Shown: piece after piece, positions 20,411 through 34,138 of the stretch
Layout: every line of letters begins with the position of its first letter
Position numbering within the stretch: the first letter of the stretch is position 1
Assembly (NCBI GenBank): GCA_003991915.1
Contig: RQTK01000174.1
Location: forward strand, 330,112-394,111
Source of the DNA: Elysia chlorotica
Lineage: Eukaryota > Mollusca > Gastropoda > Plakobranchidae
Length of the DNA: 64,000 nt
Direction of reading: 5' to 3'
Translations under genes and position numbers: made by a program
Notes under the pieces: generated by a model
What the model was told of the DNA's origin: nothing
The model's input: the letters and a program-made list of their open reading frames with translations, nothing else
Database searches by the model: none

Positions 20411-23034
20411 GTATTCAAAAGCCAATGTGGAAAGTTCTTTTAGTATATAGTAATTTTGTCTGTGTGCTGTCCATGGAACTCTAAGCATTTTTCTGTAGAC
20501 TCAGTTCAAAAGAAAACGGTTTCTATTCATCTCCCATACACCACACATTAGTAGTAATACATGCAGTGTGTAGAATTCATATTCATAATCATATAGTTAT
20601 TTTCAGTGTTCAATCAAAATGTTTGAAATAAAGCTATGCTTCTGCATTATGAAAAATATTAAGAAAAATAAGTGGCAGTTTCTAATTCTCTATATTCTTT
20701 ACACTGCATTAAAAATTCTATTCAAAACAAATTATATGTTAGTGGCATTTTTACTTCACACACCAAAATCGCCCTTTGAAATGTCCAACAAAACAAAATC
20801 AATAACTATGCAGTGGTGGTACAATATGTACTAAATTAATATTCTCATTTCTGGCAGATTTTTCCTCCAGGCACACAAAAATATTCAACATCAACAATTA
20901 GATTCAAAGAGACAAGCCCAGAAGTTAAAAAAAAAAGTTTCCTATAAATTTAGTCATGTATGCATAACATAATGTTGACAAAAGCTTCAATTATCTTACA
21001 TAATTTTTTGTTTGTTTTGTATTTTAATAATAATTAATATTGTTGGACAAAATAATGCATTTGAATAAAAGCACATTGTACTTGTATGGGTTTTTTAATG
21101 TCCAATTCTATAGCTCTCTTTAGAATATATCAAATTCAAGGAGGTTTACAAACTTGCAGATCTACTTTCTGAATTCCCACACCAAGCAGTGCCCCTTTTG
21201 CATCAGCAAGTAGGTATTAAAACTATTACGGTCTTACACAGGTGTTACATTTTAGGATGAATCAAGATTTTTTTTTTTTTTTTAGAGTTTCAGGACTTTG
21301 TCATAGGTCAGGATAATGCTAACCTACCAATAGATCTATAGCATTCTACACCAATTTCCTTATTGGCTTTAAAATTGTAGATATAAATTGTGCAACAATA
21401 CATGTACTAGTTACTACAGTACATGAACTTACAAATCTTTTCTTTTTAATTACATTAATTTGGGTAGAATACGACATTGAGAACCTGAACTTGGACTCGG
21501 AAACTAAAAATACAAAGTTACTACATGTACATGTAAATGTTAAGCAGTTTCATCAATAGCATAACAGGTTCAAAATATCAAACCTTATCTAAGGAGTTTT
21601 ATCTAGAAAGGTGGGGAAACTTTTAAGTTTTATATCCCAAATTCAGAAACTACAGTATATATTAAAAAAAAAATACAAGTTCATTTTACCTGCCATGCAT
21701 GATCTGAATTAGATCTAAATTTGATAACTCTTGGCATTTTTCATATTTTTTATCCTTGGAAAAAATAAACAGTTGTCGACACCCATTGCAATGAGCAAGA
21801 TGTAAGAAAATTAAACAAAACAGTTACACTAATACCTTTAATTAAAGGAATATAATTATAATGCATTCAAAAGTACTTTTTTTAAATCAGTAAAAACTAA
21901 GGATGGGCTCAACTGCACCATCCAACCCACTTGAATGGTTGAGCCAGAGGCCCTTATGGTATCTCTGAGACAATACCTAATGACAGAAGGGGTTAAGGGG
22001 AAAGGGTATCTGTCAAATGCACGGTTTTGCATGGTTACATGGAAAGGGTGTCTAGTAAGCTTTAAACTTATTAGGGTGAAAGGTCAATTGCGCCAGCTGG
22101 AGCGAATATAAGAAAAGTATATCTCATAAGGAATTAAACAACAATTATAATAGAGAAAACCACTGTCTGTCATAGGTGATGTCATCTCAAATAGTTGCTC
22201 ACTGGTTCAAACGGTTCACCAAAGGGATTGAACCAAGAGCCGTGGTTCCGGAAAAAAGCGTAAATGTCTCGGCACTAGTAGTACTAAAAAACAAATGCAA
22301 TTGATTTTTCAGAGATTTAACCAGCTAAATTTTAATATGATTTTTTAAAAAGATACATTAACGAAGTCTTAATATGAATTCATCTAATACACATAGATTA
22401 TATTTTCTGAATATGATGTTCGTGAGGATTTTAATTCTATCAGTCAAGTTCACATTCACCTTACCTCGTCCAACGTAGTTTTATTAAAAATTTTAGTGTT
22501 CCTTAACAGATCGATCTAACTCCTTTGAACAACAACAGAATTTAAGAATTACAAGCACATGTAAATATATAAACAGTCTTACGGCTAAACGAGATAAACG
22601 CCAAATTTAAAATTTCTGGTAAACCACTACCCCTCCATTCCATTGGATGTTCAGAGGCACACATGAAAAACAGATTTTTTTCTTCAAAAACTATAGTATA
22701 ATATGTCAAGAAAATAACAAATTTGCATTTCTCAAAATGGTCAAAATGGGTATATGTCATTTTGCCATTAAACTGTTCATATTCACAGTAAACACCAACA
22801 TACCCATATCTTTAAAGAGATAATAAAAGGCACTTAAGATAAACTGTGTTTATCAATGTCTACTCTTTGGCACTAACTGACTAAGCTTCAATATTATTCA
22901 TTCCTGGAATTATTGAGAGTCCACAGTAATAGACCCACTTCTGGCAGCAATAAACAGACCAAATGCAAAGGTAAATAAGCATTTAGTTGGAGGGTCTTTT
23001 AACATTCTTATCGTGTTTCACACTATTGAAAAAT

Positions 23035-23176
23035 TCACTCCTGACCAAGTATCTTTTTTTGTGCAATTTCACTTTTGACTTGCTGCTGTGTTGCCTCTAG
23101 CTTGACATGTTCTGCTTGTGCACGCATGATATTTTTATCTCTTGCATCCTCCACTTCATCTTTAAAGTATGCTTTC
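23035..23176 (-). CDS. Small membrane-type protein, last exon
   Basis: Acceptor TTACTCTTCAG. Encodes a charged helical tail (EVEDARDKNIMRAQAEHVKL, then EATQQQVKSEIAQKK) and a TGA stop. Codon use and lack of low complexity support a real exon. Confidence 0.65.
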
Positions 23177-25807
23177 CTGAAGAGTAACAAATAAAAAAGA
23201 AAAGAATGGCTATAAATCATTAACAAGAAGATGATTTCAACAAATATAAGGGGTTTGTTTTTTTCCTGTATTTTTTGTTTCAAGGGAAATTTATATATAT
23301 ATATATATATGAACCAAATTTTGCAAGAGGATAGGTTATTTTTCTCTCTTTGGCTTTGTTAAGACTTTTGCAACTTTTATGACAAATATGATAATTTCCT
23401 TGTATTCTTCACATAAAGGCAGACATAAAGTCACCCAGACAGCTGTAGAAAGTCTGCAGCTAGATTAGAACATTTTATTATTGTATATGAGCCTCGTATC
23501 TTAAAGAAAAATTCCTTTGGATAGGTATCAGTTCACTGCACTTTGATACCCCTTCAGAGGACCAGTTTTACGGTCTTAATCATACCTGAAAAAATAACAT
23601 TCATGACATTGGTTCTTAAGAAATCCAATGATCAAATAAAAAAGGGAATAGGAATGAGGATGGGCGAGACCAAAAAAGTGGCATTCATACAAAAATATCT
23701 AAATTTCTGATACAAAATTTACCTTACTAAACTCTCCATTGGTTCTTCCCGATTAGTGAGAATCTCTTTGTCTGTTTGTCTTTGTTTCTGTCTCTGTATT
23801 TCTCTGAATGTTTCTATCGTTTTTCATTATGAAATGGGGCTACTATTACACATTCTCACACTTTTTTGTCCCATAGACATATTTTCAATCTCGTTTGATC
23901 CACACATATATTTCTGCTGAATTGACACATTGAATTATATTTAAACCGATACAATGCTGTAAGACCTACCAATAATACAGTGTATTTTTCTTCATCGAAA
24001 GTTCCTACTCACTCAATTCCACCACCCCTCTCGTCCATTATCAAAAATATGTTGACCAGTAAAAAATATTCTAAATAATTAAAGCAATCTTCCAGTCATG
24101 AACTTACCAAAACTTTTTGGATACCTGACTTTTGACTTTTCAAGTGCACTCTCTCTTTGTCCCTTTTTAACTTTCTCCCCAAGGAAGTGAAAGAAAATGT
24201 TCTAATGATAACCCCCCCCCCCCCCCCCCCCCCCCTCTCTCTCTCTTTTTTATTACATCATCTTGATTGCTTACCTTTTGCAATTGTTTAAAACCCTAAT
24301 CGTATATTGTGTTATCCCACTTGAACCGTATGTCGGGGGTATATTTTAACTCTTTCCACTTCAGACCTTGAGCATGATTTTATTACCATCCATTTCATGA
24401 ACCAAACTTTTGTGATATTTATTTAAAGTTTGATAAAACTTACACAAGAAAGTGAAAAAAAATATTCTAATAAAAAAAAAAAAAAGTTAGGAATAATAAG
24501 TACTTTTACTTCTTTGAAGATTAGGGATTTAAAATGATCCCCGTTTGTCAGAAATATACTTTACGTTTAGAAAATGATCGATGGTCAATATGACATTTCA
24601 AAGCCCTGTTCTCCCAGTCGGACGGAATCATTTGGAGAAATTAATGACTGAAAAATAAATTCCTACCACAAGTATAATAAAAAGTAAAACAGAGAATAAA
24701 CTGATGTCGAAATTCACCCCCCGACGTATGATTAGGGTTAGAAATGAGTCCTAAGTTACGATTTTCTGTATTATTCAAGTTTATCAAAACACAAATGTAT
24801 TAGTCAGAGAAAGTACATTACCAATTATAAAATTGTCTACTTTGAACTGTCCTTTAAAAAAAATTTTTTATTCAGTCTAAAAGGCAACAATTATGCCACA
24901 CTTTTTTGCAACTTTTCCCATTTTTGGCTACAATTTTTTGCAACTTTTTCCATGTTAGGCTGCCACTTTCAAACACAACTTTCTGGGGGTACAGTTAATT
25001 CTAAGCCTTTCTTAAGTTTCTAGTTTGGTTTGAAGTTGGCACCACCAATGGGCATGACAAAAGTACTATCTTTCGAGCCGAAATCAATGGTTATTGCTGC
25101 CCAAGACATGCTTTTAGTTTTTAGAAGAAATCGGATTTGAAGAAGGTTGTTATAGAAAGAAAGCAATAGGAAACTACTGGTGCTATAAACGCAAATTTTC
25201 ATTAATTTCAAATAAGGTTACCAGCTGTCTATATTTGTAACACTTTGGAAATTCATGTACATTTATGTTCCCCTCTGCAATAAATCCTCACAATCCTAAG
25301 TTTTGTTCCGATCCCAAGCAATTCGAATTTCCACCGTAGAAAGTTTTGAGTCTTATATTATGAGTATGGTAGCAAGACCTATTTCCATTTGTGCATATTG
25401 AGAATTTGAGCATATTTTACTTAGAAAATTGAAGACTACTGCATTTGTGCTTGGCAGTTCTCTTAATCTATCTCAGTGTTTTTTTATATTCTTTTTTGTT
25501 TGAATGTCTTCACAATATCATATTTGAGGGTGGCTTCATTCCAAAAACTATTACTTCATAATATTAAAAAAACTTTTTAAGTTTGCTGAAGAGAAAACAG
25601 TGGTGCAATTGACTTTTGTATCAAGCACTGCATATATGTGGGGCTTAGTGTAAACTGTCATATCATTCAATTTATGAGATACTCAAGTTGTTTTGGACAA
25701 TTTAGAAGGTACTGTCTTACCTGAATGAAAACGCTCCAAAGTAACCTGCTATGCAGCCTCCAAACACCACCGGAAATCGAAGAATTCTCCATGGTAGCAT
25801 GCTTTCC
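23035..25807 (-). CDS. Unrecognised small membrane-type protein, 3' exons only
   Basis: Two exons on the minus strand join in phase: 25807-25721 (donor CAG|GTAAGA) and 23176-23035 (acceptor TCTTCAG, stop TGA). The first encodes ESMLPWRILRFPVVFGGCIA and GYFGAFSFR, a short hydrophobic, Gly-rich stretch that could be one membrane segment. The second encodes KAYFKDEVEDARDKNIM and a charged helix ending QKKILGQE. Together about 75 residues; the N-terminal exon(s) upstream of 25809 were not found. Overall design (one hydrophobic segment, then a charged coiled tail) is common among small mitochondrial or ER membrane proteins, but I do not recognise the family. Confidence 0.6.
23177..25720 (-). other. 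Intron of the small minus-strand gene
   Basis: About 2.5 kb with a poly-C run followed by CT repeats at 24212-24246. No other exon is seen. Confidence 0.55.
25721..25807 (-). CDS. Small membrane-type protein, penultimate exon
   Basis: Preceded on the minus strand by CTAACCAG and followed by GTAAGA. It is 87 bp, with one base completing an upstream codon and two left over. The hydrophobic core is FPVVFGGCIAGYFGAF. Confidence 0.6.
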
Positions 25808-28800
25808 CTGGTTAGGAACAGTTGTAGTGCATGTACCACATTATATGATTGCAAATAGATGTGAACATTGAATCATTTAAATATTACTTACACAAATCAG
25901 ACTGTTTATGAAAAGAACCAAACATTTTTTTAAAAGTGTCTGCATTTTGGCAAACCATGATCTTGATTTATTTTTAGATCGGTGCGTCTTCTCCACAATG
26001 ACTTGCAGGCTTTTGAATGTAGTTTTTTTTTTTTATATGGAAGAACATAAATTATGATATAGGCTACTAACTGATAGCCTACATAAGGAATCTACTGGGG
26101 ATTACCTTATAGTTATATAGGCTACCTACTCCTCATTCCCGCTGTCCTGCTGTTAGTGTTAACAAAGCAGGTAGACCCGGGCTGCTGACCAATCAGCTTC
26201 GTTCTTAGGTACAGGGTATCAAACAAAACAAGACTGGACGAGATACAGAAGGTGAATAAGAAAAGATGGGAGAGAAAGGGAGGGGAAGGGGGCTAAAGAA
26301 AGGCATAGGGAGTGATAATAAGGGGGGTGAGAGGGAGAGAAGGTGAAAAAGACACGGGACAGAAAAGAGTAGTGTAGTATGGAGGAGAGAGAGAAAGAGG
26401 AATGGAAATAGGAAATACAAAGTATGAGATAACAAACGATTACAGAAAACCTTAGGCTTAGAGAGAGAGAGGGGGCAGAGAATAGGAGGGAGGAAGATAA
26501 AAAGATAGAGAATGATTAACAGAGGAGACACACAAAGAAAACCTAAGGATAAGAGAGACAGAGAGAGCGAGAGGCAAGGGTGAGCTTGTTTGGACAATGA
26601 AAGAGGCAGATAAAGTAAGGCTGAATAGAGGGAAAAAAGAGAGAGAGAGACCTATAAAATTATTGAAGAGTAATTTTTATGGACTTAAAAATTCACAACA
26701 AGCGTAATGAGCTCTGGTGTTTCGAAAACTAATTTTTAGGCCTAGATATACCATCATGTATTTTGATCCCTTCAGTGCATGATTAATGTTTTGAAAGCAT
26801 ATAACCAGCATGAGCTAATTATTGAATAACTAACCAGTGCTTGTTTTGCAGAAATGTGCTTGCAGAGAATAAAATTGTGCATTTTTATAGTTTTATAGTA
26901 GCAGACTATGTGAACGCAATGGATCTATTTTTCTATGCACATGGTTGCAGTGCACTAAATTAAGTTTAAAACAAATTCATTCACAAGGGACATTTTGGTT
27001 GAATATTATATATACATGAACCAACAACAACAGGAAAATTGACATTGACATGAAAACATTCTTGAAATAAAGCACCAGCATGGATAACTTGGACACTCTC
27101 TGTCCCTTCTCCTTCTCTTCTCTCTCTATCTCACCTTTCACAATCTTTCTCTTTTTGTTAACTCTTTATAATGTCAGACATGATTAGATATCATAAGGAA
27201 AGATGACATTAAGATTGATGTAGGCAAGAACTTTTACAATGTGATTGCTCTAATTCTAGAAAGTCTAACAGAGGCAGGAACAAAGGAGCTCTAGTTGTAT
27301 CTTTTTGTTCCTGAAGGGGGTTGTAAGATTTTAATGCTCCGCGTAGAGCATACAAACTCATCGTAAAGGGGGTGATCGCTGTAACGTAGAATTGAATTCA
27401 GCTTAATCATGCAAGCAATAAAGTAGATAGTTTCCTGGCTTTTAAATTGAATATTCGTTATTTTTCCTGCCTTCCTGGTTTTAAATATATTATTTATTTT
27501 ACTTTTATCCCCTTTGTTGACTGCTGAACCCCAGCAGCTGATACCATGAAATAATAGGCTAGTCCTATCATGGAGACATAGAGATCTAGAAGTGAAAAAG
27601 CATCTAGTTTTCACAGTTTAAAGAACCTTAGAAACTTTCACAAAAAGTGCAGTCTTTGATTTAACTTCTTACATAGTGCCATCACATGTTTATGCCAATT
27701 CAATTTGCCATCGATTAAAATTCAAGATATTTGGACTGGTGTACAATTTCTGCTTGATTTCTGTTGATCCTCAGGGTTGCAAGGTTCTGTAGGCCTAATT
27801 ATTAAGTCTATTCATCATTATTTACAATATTTAATCTAGTTTTTCAAACATTCAGTTGCAGGTAGTTGCACCACTAACAAACTTTTCTACCTCTTCCAAT
27901 TAGAATGATTACTTGCATTACAAGAAAATCTTGAACAGCAGAGTGTCATCTGCAAACCTTATTTATAGGCCTAATCAATGCCATGTCAGTGCAGCTGCGA
28001 TATAAGCTTAGATCTAGTCATTTGTGTAGAGTATGTAGAGAGTTGGAGACAGTATGCAACCCTGTGCATCTCCAGTATTGAAATAACATACCTTTGGAAT
28101 TGTGTTGATCGATTTAACAAGTCTTACTTGAGTTTAAAAGTCTAACAGTAAACACCCAAGCATAATTTTTGTTTACCTTCAACTATTCAAGGGATTTTAG
28201 CTTTTCAACAATCATGTATGGCTGAATGGTAATTGGTATTGAATGTAGTCGAAAAGTCAATAAAAAGTACACAAAAATAATATGTCTAAGTCCAGTAATG
28301 TTTCAGGGCATATATATATATATTAATAATCTCTAATTTACAACAGAAACAACAAACAAACAAAAGACAACAATTACACAAACAACAACAGCCAAGCTGA
28401 GCCAACGCTCGATATTTGTTTTGTTTTTTATTTGTTGTTATTGGATGTCGGTTGTTTTGATTCGTTTATGTTAATTTAATGTGTTTTTGTTTCTTCGTAT
28501 GCTTTTAGTTTTATTTTTAGGGGGGCATCAGAGTAAGTGTCTAGTCTGCTTTCCGCGTGTATTTTCAATAATTATTATAATTTTTTTTTCTGTTCACATC
28601 ACTCTGTTCACCTGTAGCCTATATCAGAGTAAAAAATACACAAGCGCCCAAAGCGTTTAGAACAGTGTTATTTTTTCGGCATGCACGTTCGTACCAAACG
28701 AGGGTGTTCACACCAGTTTGATTCGCGTGTGTTTATTCGTTTTTTTGTTTGTTTTCACTCTCATTCCACAGTGTGACAGTAGCCTACGCGAAGCAAGGCC

Positions 28801-29239
28801 TAGGCCTACAGCTTGGATACTTGAGCGCCAGTTGGATCGACATCTTGAAAGATGCTCGATTCGAATTTTCAAATGCGTCTTAACCAATGAACAAATATAT
28901 TTCTGAATAAAATATGCTTAAAAAAATAAATTTCGTTCCAACCTAGATCTAGATCTATATTAATTTTGTTACATAAATTTTTACAAAATATTTTTTCAGT
29001 AAATCCCATCGAATCTTATCGCAACTTCTGCAACCACAAAATGCCAGCTATGACATGATTAAAGAAAAACTAGTATATATATTGTAAACTAAATTAGCTT
29101 TATTTAATAAAATTACACGATCTATAGGCTTATATCTAATGTAGCCGAAGCAGCAGCTTGTATGTTTTTGTTTTGTTTTTAGAGGTCACACCGGGTCAGA
29201 GGTGAATGTCCATTTTCATCTAGATCTAGCTTTTAAAAT
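25808..29239. other. Non-coding; may hide the first exon(s) of the small minus-strand gene
   Basis: A GA-rich tract occupies about 26220-26660. The rest is AT-rich unique DNA. The splice acceptor at 25808 implies an upstream minus-strand exon here, but I could not identify one. Confidence 0.5.
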
Positions 29240-29402
29240 GGAAGTGGCTATTTCTCCGGTAACCGGACAAATAGCCAACAGACTATTCCTCCGGCAGTCA
29301 TGGCTTGGGGTTGCTTGGTGATCCAACTATTAATTTTTGTTCTGACAGCTGTCTCATATGGAACTATATTATGGTGTTTTTTTAATATAAAGGTGGCACC
29401 AA
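29240..29402 (+). mobile_element. Mutator-like MITE, 5' half
   Basis: Starts GGAAGTGGCTATTTCTCCGG with the palindromic terminus seen in the complete copy at 32162-32469. It shares the interior phrases TTGGTGATCCAACTA, GACAGCTGTCTCA and AGGTGGCACCAAATATTATT. The right terminus is missing; the element runs into the trinucleotide array. Confidence 0.75.
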
Positions 29403-29764
<362 letters not shown>

Positions 29765-30368
29765 AGTGGCAATAGTACTACCACTAGTAAAAAGTATTTG
29801 TTGTGGATAATAATTAATATAATTAAGAGATATAGTAATTTTCACATTTTCAGGCTTTAGCATAAAATATAAAAAATATAAGCAGAGGTTTAAATAAAAA
29901 AAAAAAACCCCATCAGGTCATTCAGTCCAATATTGGAACATGTACCCGGTATACACTGTACTTTAGAATTTGTCCAGAGTTGGTATCGATGTTTTTGACA
30001 CTTGATACCATTATTTAGCTTGAATCATTGCATTATATTTCAAGAATGCATAATTTAAAATACTAATAGTAACACCCCCTGAATTATCTACAAAAAAAAC
30101 CTACTAAAACATGAAAAAATAAATAAATCAAGCATTAGCCATAATACATGCAAGTGATTTTATTCTTGTCATTTTGCATGAACGAGTAGTATAATTTGAA
30201 AAAGTATTTAATTACAATTATTGATATACAGAAATTTTAAAATAAATGCCATTAATTTTATGGACTACTTGTACATTTTCTTAAACCAATTATAATATGT
30301 AATAAAAATCTAAGGCAATTGAATATTCCAAGAGAATATAGCTGCTGCAAGTAGAAGCTGCCTTCTAC

Positions 30369-30370
<2 letters not shown>
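29765..30370. other. AT-rich non-coding
   Basis: No gene or clear repeat seen. Confidence 0.5.

Positions 30371-30410
<40 letters not shown>
30371..30410. repeat. (CT)n(AT)n microsatellite at a duplication edge
   Basis: About ten CT then ten AT units, ending exactly where the 614-bp duplication begins. Confidence 0.9.
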
Positions 30411-31024
30411 CCAGCTGAAGAGGACCAGCCAGAATCAAGTCTGGTGGAGGGGAGTTGTTGCGGCCCTATGTTCCACAAGGAATCTTAAGGCATAAACTAA
30501 ACTTAACAATTAACTTAATATATTGCTATTGTAAAAGAAATAAGGAGATATTCACTTAATTAATTTTTTTTTCTTTTCTTTTCTCAAAACAGATTTCAAA
30601 CTAAGAAGTTGAGGGGCAATTGACAAAGTGGAGATTGAAAGCATTGAATAAGTATATCTTGCTAATTAATTTGAACTACTGAAAAATTTTCCATATTTAT
30701 ACAATTTTTGCAACTGCTTTTCTTAAAATATAACTTAATCCCCAATTTAAGAAACAATGAATTGTTATTCAAGAGCATTTTTTTTTACAACACAACTGCC
30801 TTCCCATTTCATAAGATTTTCTTTTTCATCATCTAAATGAATCTGAAAATCAAAAGAAGTATAAAGTGATTTACAATCTTGTATGGTAACACAGCAAGCG
30901 TTTTAGACAAGAAAAGGTCTCAACATACAGTGGAAACCTCATAATTTGAATTGCTTGGGATTGTATCAAAACTTAGTTTATTCAAAGTACAGAAGGGGAC
31001 ATACCTGAACCACAAAAGTGTTAG
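30411..31024 (+). repeat. 614-bp direct duplication, copy 1
   Basis: Appears identical to 33511-34138 except for a 14-bp tandem insertion in copy 2. It begins inside a LINE 3' end (CCAGCTGAAGAGGACCAGCC) and ends inside a CAGTGGAAACC repeat. Copy 1 is cut at both ends relative to those elements, so copy 2 is probably the source. Confidence 0.9.
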
Positions 31025-32152
31025 TGCAACATACGGTATAAGCACATATTTTATACTGAATATGTATAGCTTAAGAGAGTCAATTGTGTCGCGCCATGTG
31101 TGTCTGTTAGTCACTGTTAGTGCTAGACTGTAGGCTAAATGGAGCACTGCATCTCACCAGGTGTCGGCTGGGCCTGTGTTTGTTCTCACTGTAATCTAGC
31201 ACTGTAGCAGTTGTAAGACAGTTCCTAGAATCGTGCCAACACCATGATCAGTTTAACGGACCGAACGTGTTAAGTTTGTCTAAGAAGGCTGATAAAATTG
31301 TATAGATGTAGCTTGGTGTGTGGTTGCCGCATAGGACCCTCAGGGAAATTTAGGAGACGAAATCTGGGTGGGTGTATAAAAGCGTTGCTTGGATTTGGTA
31401 ATTTCATTAATTGTTGAACGTTAAATGTAAAAGATAGCCAACAAAAAACGAGTTGATTTGTCTATTGAGGACAAACTTAATTCAAGTGCTAGAAAGCACT
31501 TGACGTACTAGGGCCAACGAGAATGAAAGTTGCAGAGCAATTTACCATATCGAAGTCCCGTTCTTGTTCTTACTTTTCCTTTTCTTCTTCTTCAAACAAT
31601 CTGTCCTAAATATTTCCATTTAATAGTGATGTGTACAATTTTTTCCCCCAATTATTAATCAGATCAACTGGGTAATATTTCCCGATTGCATGATGACTTT
31701 ATATAGAAAAAATTCCGTTACCCCAGAGTCTTTCCCGATAATGCAGATTTTCCCGATTTGGTGGGTTCGAATGTATTACCAGAATGAGACCTGTGAAGAT
31801 GACATCCAATGCCAAGGCACTATACAAAGTTTTTATAATTTAAGTTTAATGTTAAACTCTCGAGGCTCTTTTTGACAAATCCATTTTTTTTTAATTTTTA
31901 AAATTTAATTTGATAAAGGTAATGAAATTGGAAAAGGGGGGATTCTAGGAACGGTATTTAGGCACTACAATTACAAAGAGAACTATTTCAGCAGAACTTA
32001 TGTTTAAAAACATAAAATAAAACTGTTTAAATTGGTGTTTAGGCCTTTGATAAAATCAAAATTACAATTTACATAGAACAGTTAAACGTATTTTAGCTGT
32101 ATACCATTAATTATCTCCAATAAAAATGAATAAACCTTAATATCACTGTGCA
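31025..32152. other. Non-coding
   Basis: Unique AT-rich DNA. Short frames have no recognisable content. Confidence 0.5.
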
Positions 32153-32324
32153 TAACTCTTAGGAAGTGGCTATTTGTCCGGTATCCAGACAAACAGCCAA
32201 CAGGCTACTCCTCCGGTAATCGGTCGAATAGCCGTTGGGTTGGTGATCCAACTAGGATTGGTTAGGACAGCTGTCTCAGTTAGAGCCATATTATGATGTG
32301 TTTAAATCTGAAGGTGGCACCAAA

Positions 32325-32369
<45 letters not shown>

Positions 32370-32478
32370 GTGTCGTACAGTAGAGGAATAGTCTGTTGGT
32401 TATTTGTCCAGTTACCGGAGAAATAGCCTTTTGGCTATTTGTCCGGTTACCGGAGAAATAGCCACTTTCTAACTCTTA
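32153..32478 (+). mobile_element. Complete Mutator-like MITE with 9-bp target duplication
   Basis: Flanked by TAACTCTTA at 32153-32161 and 32470-32478. The ends are inverted repeats: GGAAGTGGCTATTTGTCCGG at 32162, and GAGAAATAGCCACTTTC at the right end. The right terminus is itself a palindrome (GGCTATTTGTCCGGT then TACCGGAGAAATAGCC), almost duplicated just inside. An (ATT)n tract lies at 32325-32368. No coding capacity. A 9-bp target duplication fits the Mutator superfamily. Confidence 0.8.
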
Positions 32479-33120
32479 TTCATCATATTCATGTGAGTAT
32501 GCCCACTAGTTAATGTACGGCAGAACAATAAATCCAAAATTTCAATTTATGGTGTATTATTTCAATTTTTAGACTGATAAAAGATTTTAATTTCCCTTAA
32601 TAAGTAAAAATAGGTTGTAGTCAGCAAAGATTTTACTTCGAGTTCGTGTTTGTAACATCAAGGCATTGTGCAAAAAAATATTCAAAAGTAGTTTGTGTAA
32701 TTTATGTACTTAAATTTCAACAAAGTTAGGAATTTTAACAGCTGTAAATGGTAAAAGACACACTTTTTGTATTAAATTTCAAAATACAAGTAAAAATTAT
32801 ATTAATAATATCTAGTCACATTGTTACCTGGAGCTAAGGAATGTTTACAAAAAAAAAAGTATAAACAGGTAAGCCAAAACTTTGCACCACATAATATTGT
32901 AACAAACAGATAATTTTTCTATCAGGTAATACAGACATAATTTGTAATTTTTGGTAGTGGTCTGGACCATAGTACACAAGTTTATGATAATTTGAGTAAT
33001 AAGTAAAATAAATGAAAAACACATAGCCACATATTATATAAGTAAAACTTGCATTTGGCTCTCACATGTTTATATTATAACTCTTTTTTTTAATTAAAAA
33101 CTCTAATTTACCAACATCTA
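32479..33120. other. AT-rich non-coding
   Basis: No gene seen. Confidence 0.5.
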
Positions 33121-33592
33121 AAGACGGGGGGACAGACGAGGACATCAGACGCTGAATAAATAAAGCCAGACACCCCTTCAATACCCTTGTCTACAGCTCT
33201 GTCGGTCCAAAACAAGATCCAAATCTCCAATACCAACGTGAAGTCTATCTTACTCTATGGCTCAGAAATGTGGCATGTGACCAAGACCAACACCCATAAA
33301 CTATAAATATTTATTTGAGATGCCTCGGGAACATCCTCAACATTAGGAGGCCCAAAGTTGTCTCAAACAAAGAAATGTGGGACAGAACAAAAGCGTAAAT
33401 GGGGCAAGGCCTGGATTGGAACCCCCAAGGCAAACGCAAGATCTGACCCCAAAGCAGACTTGGCGGCATAGCACTGAGCCAGAAATAAAAGCTACTGATA
33501 ACACATGGATCCAGCTGAAGAGGACCAGCCAGAATCAAGTCTGGTGGAGGGGAGTTGTTGCGGCCCTATGTTCCACAAGGAATCTTAAGGCA
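33121..33592 (+). pseudogene. LINE 3' fragment, frameshifted
   Basis: Broken frames spell LINE C-terminal blocks: GTDEDI, SILLYGSEMWHVTKTNTH, CLGNILNIRRPKVVSNKEMW and QNQVWWRGVVAALCSTR. It is a different subfamily from the 2160-2955 fragment (ending VVAALCSTR rather than FVAALHARR). Stops and frameshifts make it inactive. Confidence 0.8.
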
Positions 33593-34138
33593 TAAACTAA
33601 ACTTAACAATTAACTTAATATATTGCTATTGTAAAAGAAATAAGGAGATATTCACTTAATTAATTTTTTTTTCTTTTCTTTTCTCAAAACAGATTTCAAA
33701 CTAAGAAGTTGAGGGGCAATTGACAAAGTGGAGATTGAAAGCATTGAATAAGTATATCTTGCTAATTAATTTGAACTACTGAAAAATTTTCCATATTTAT
33801 ACAATTTTTGCAACTGCTTTTCTTAAAATATAACTTAATCCCCAATTTAAGAAACAATGAATTGTTATTCAAGAGCATTTTTTTTTACAACACAACTGCC
33901 TTCCCATTTCATAAGATTTTCTTTTTCATCATCTAAATGAATCTGAAAATCAAAAGAAGTATAAAGTGATTTACAATCTTGTATGGTAACACAGCAAGCG
34001 TTTTAGACAAGAAAAGGTCTCAACATACAGTGGAAACCTCATAATTTGAATTGCTTGGGATTGTATCAAAACTTAGTTAAAAAAACTTAGTTTATTCAAA
34101 GTACAGAAGGGGACATACCTGAACCACAAAAGTGTTAG
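33511..34138 (+). repeat. 614-bp direct duplication, copy 2
   Basis: Source-like copy: its left part continues the LINE fragment and its right part continues into the CAGTGGAAACC element. It differs from copy 1 by a 14-bp duplicated AAAAAAACTTAGTT near 34079. Confidence 0.9.

Larger units (their letters stand above)
17911..23034. other. Mostly unique non-coding region
   Basis: The first part is likely 3' UTR of isoform B; an AATAAA lies at 19273-19278. A C/T run is at 18347-18370. Dispersed-repeat copies lie at 19892-20010 and 20230-20410. No convincing exon is seen; frames of up to 80 codons here have no recognisable content. Confidence 0.6.
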
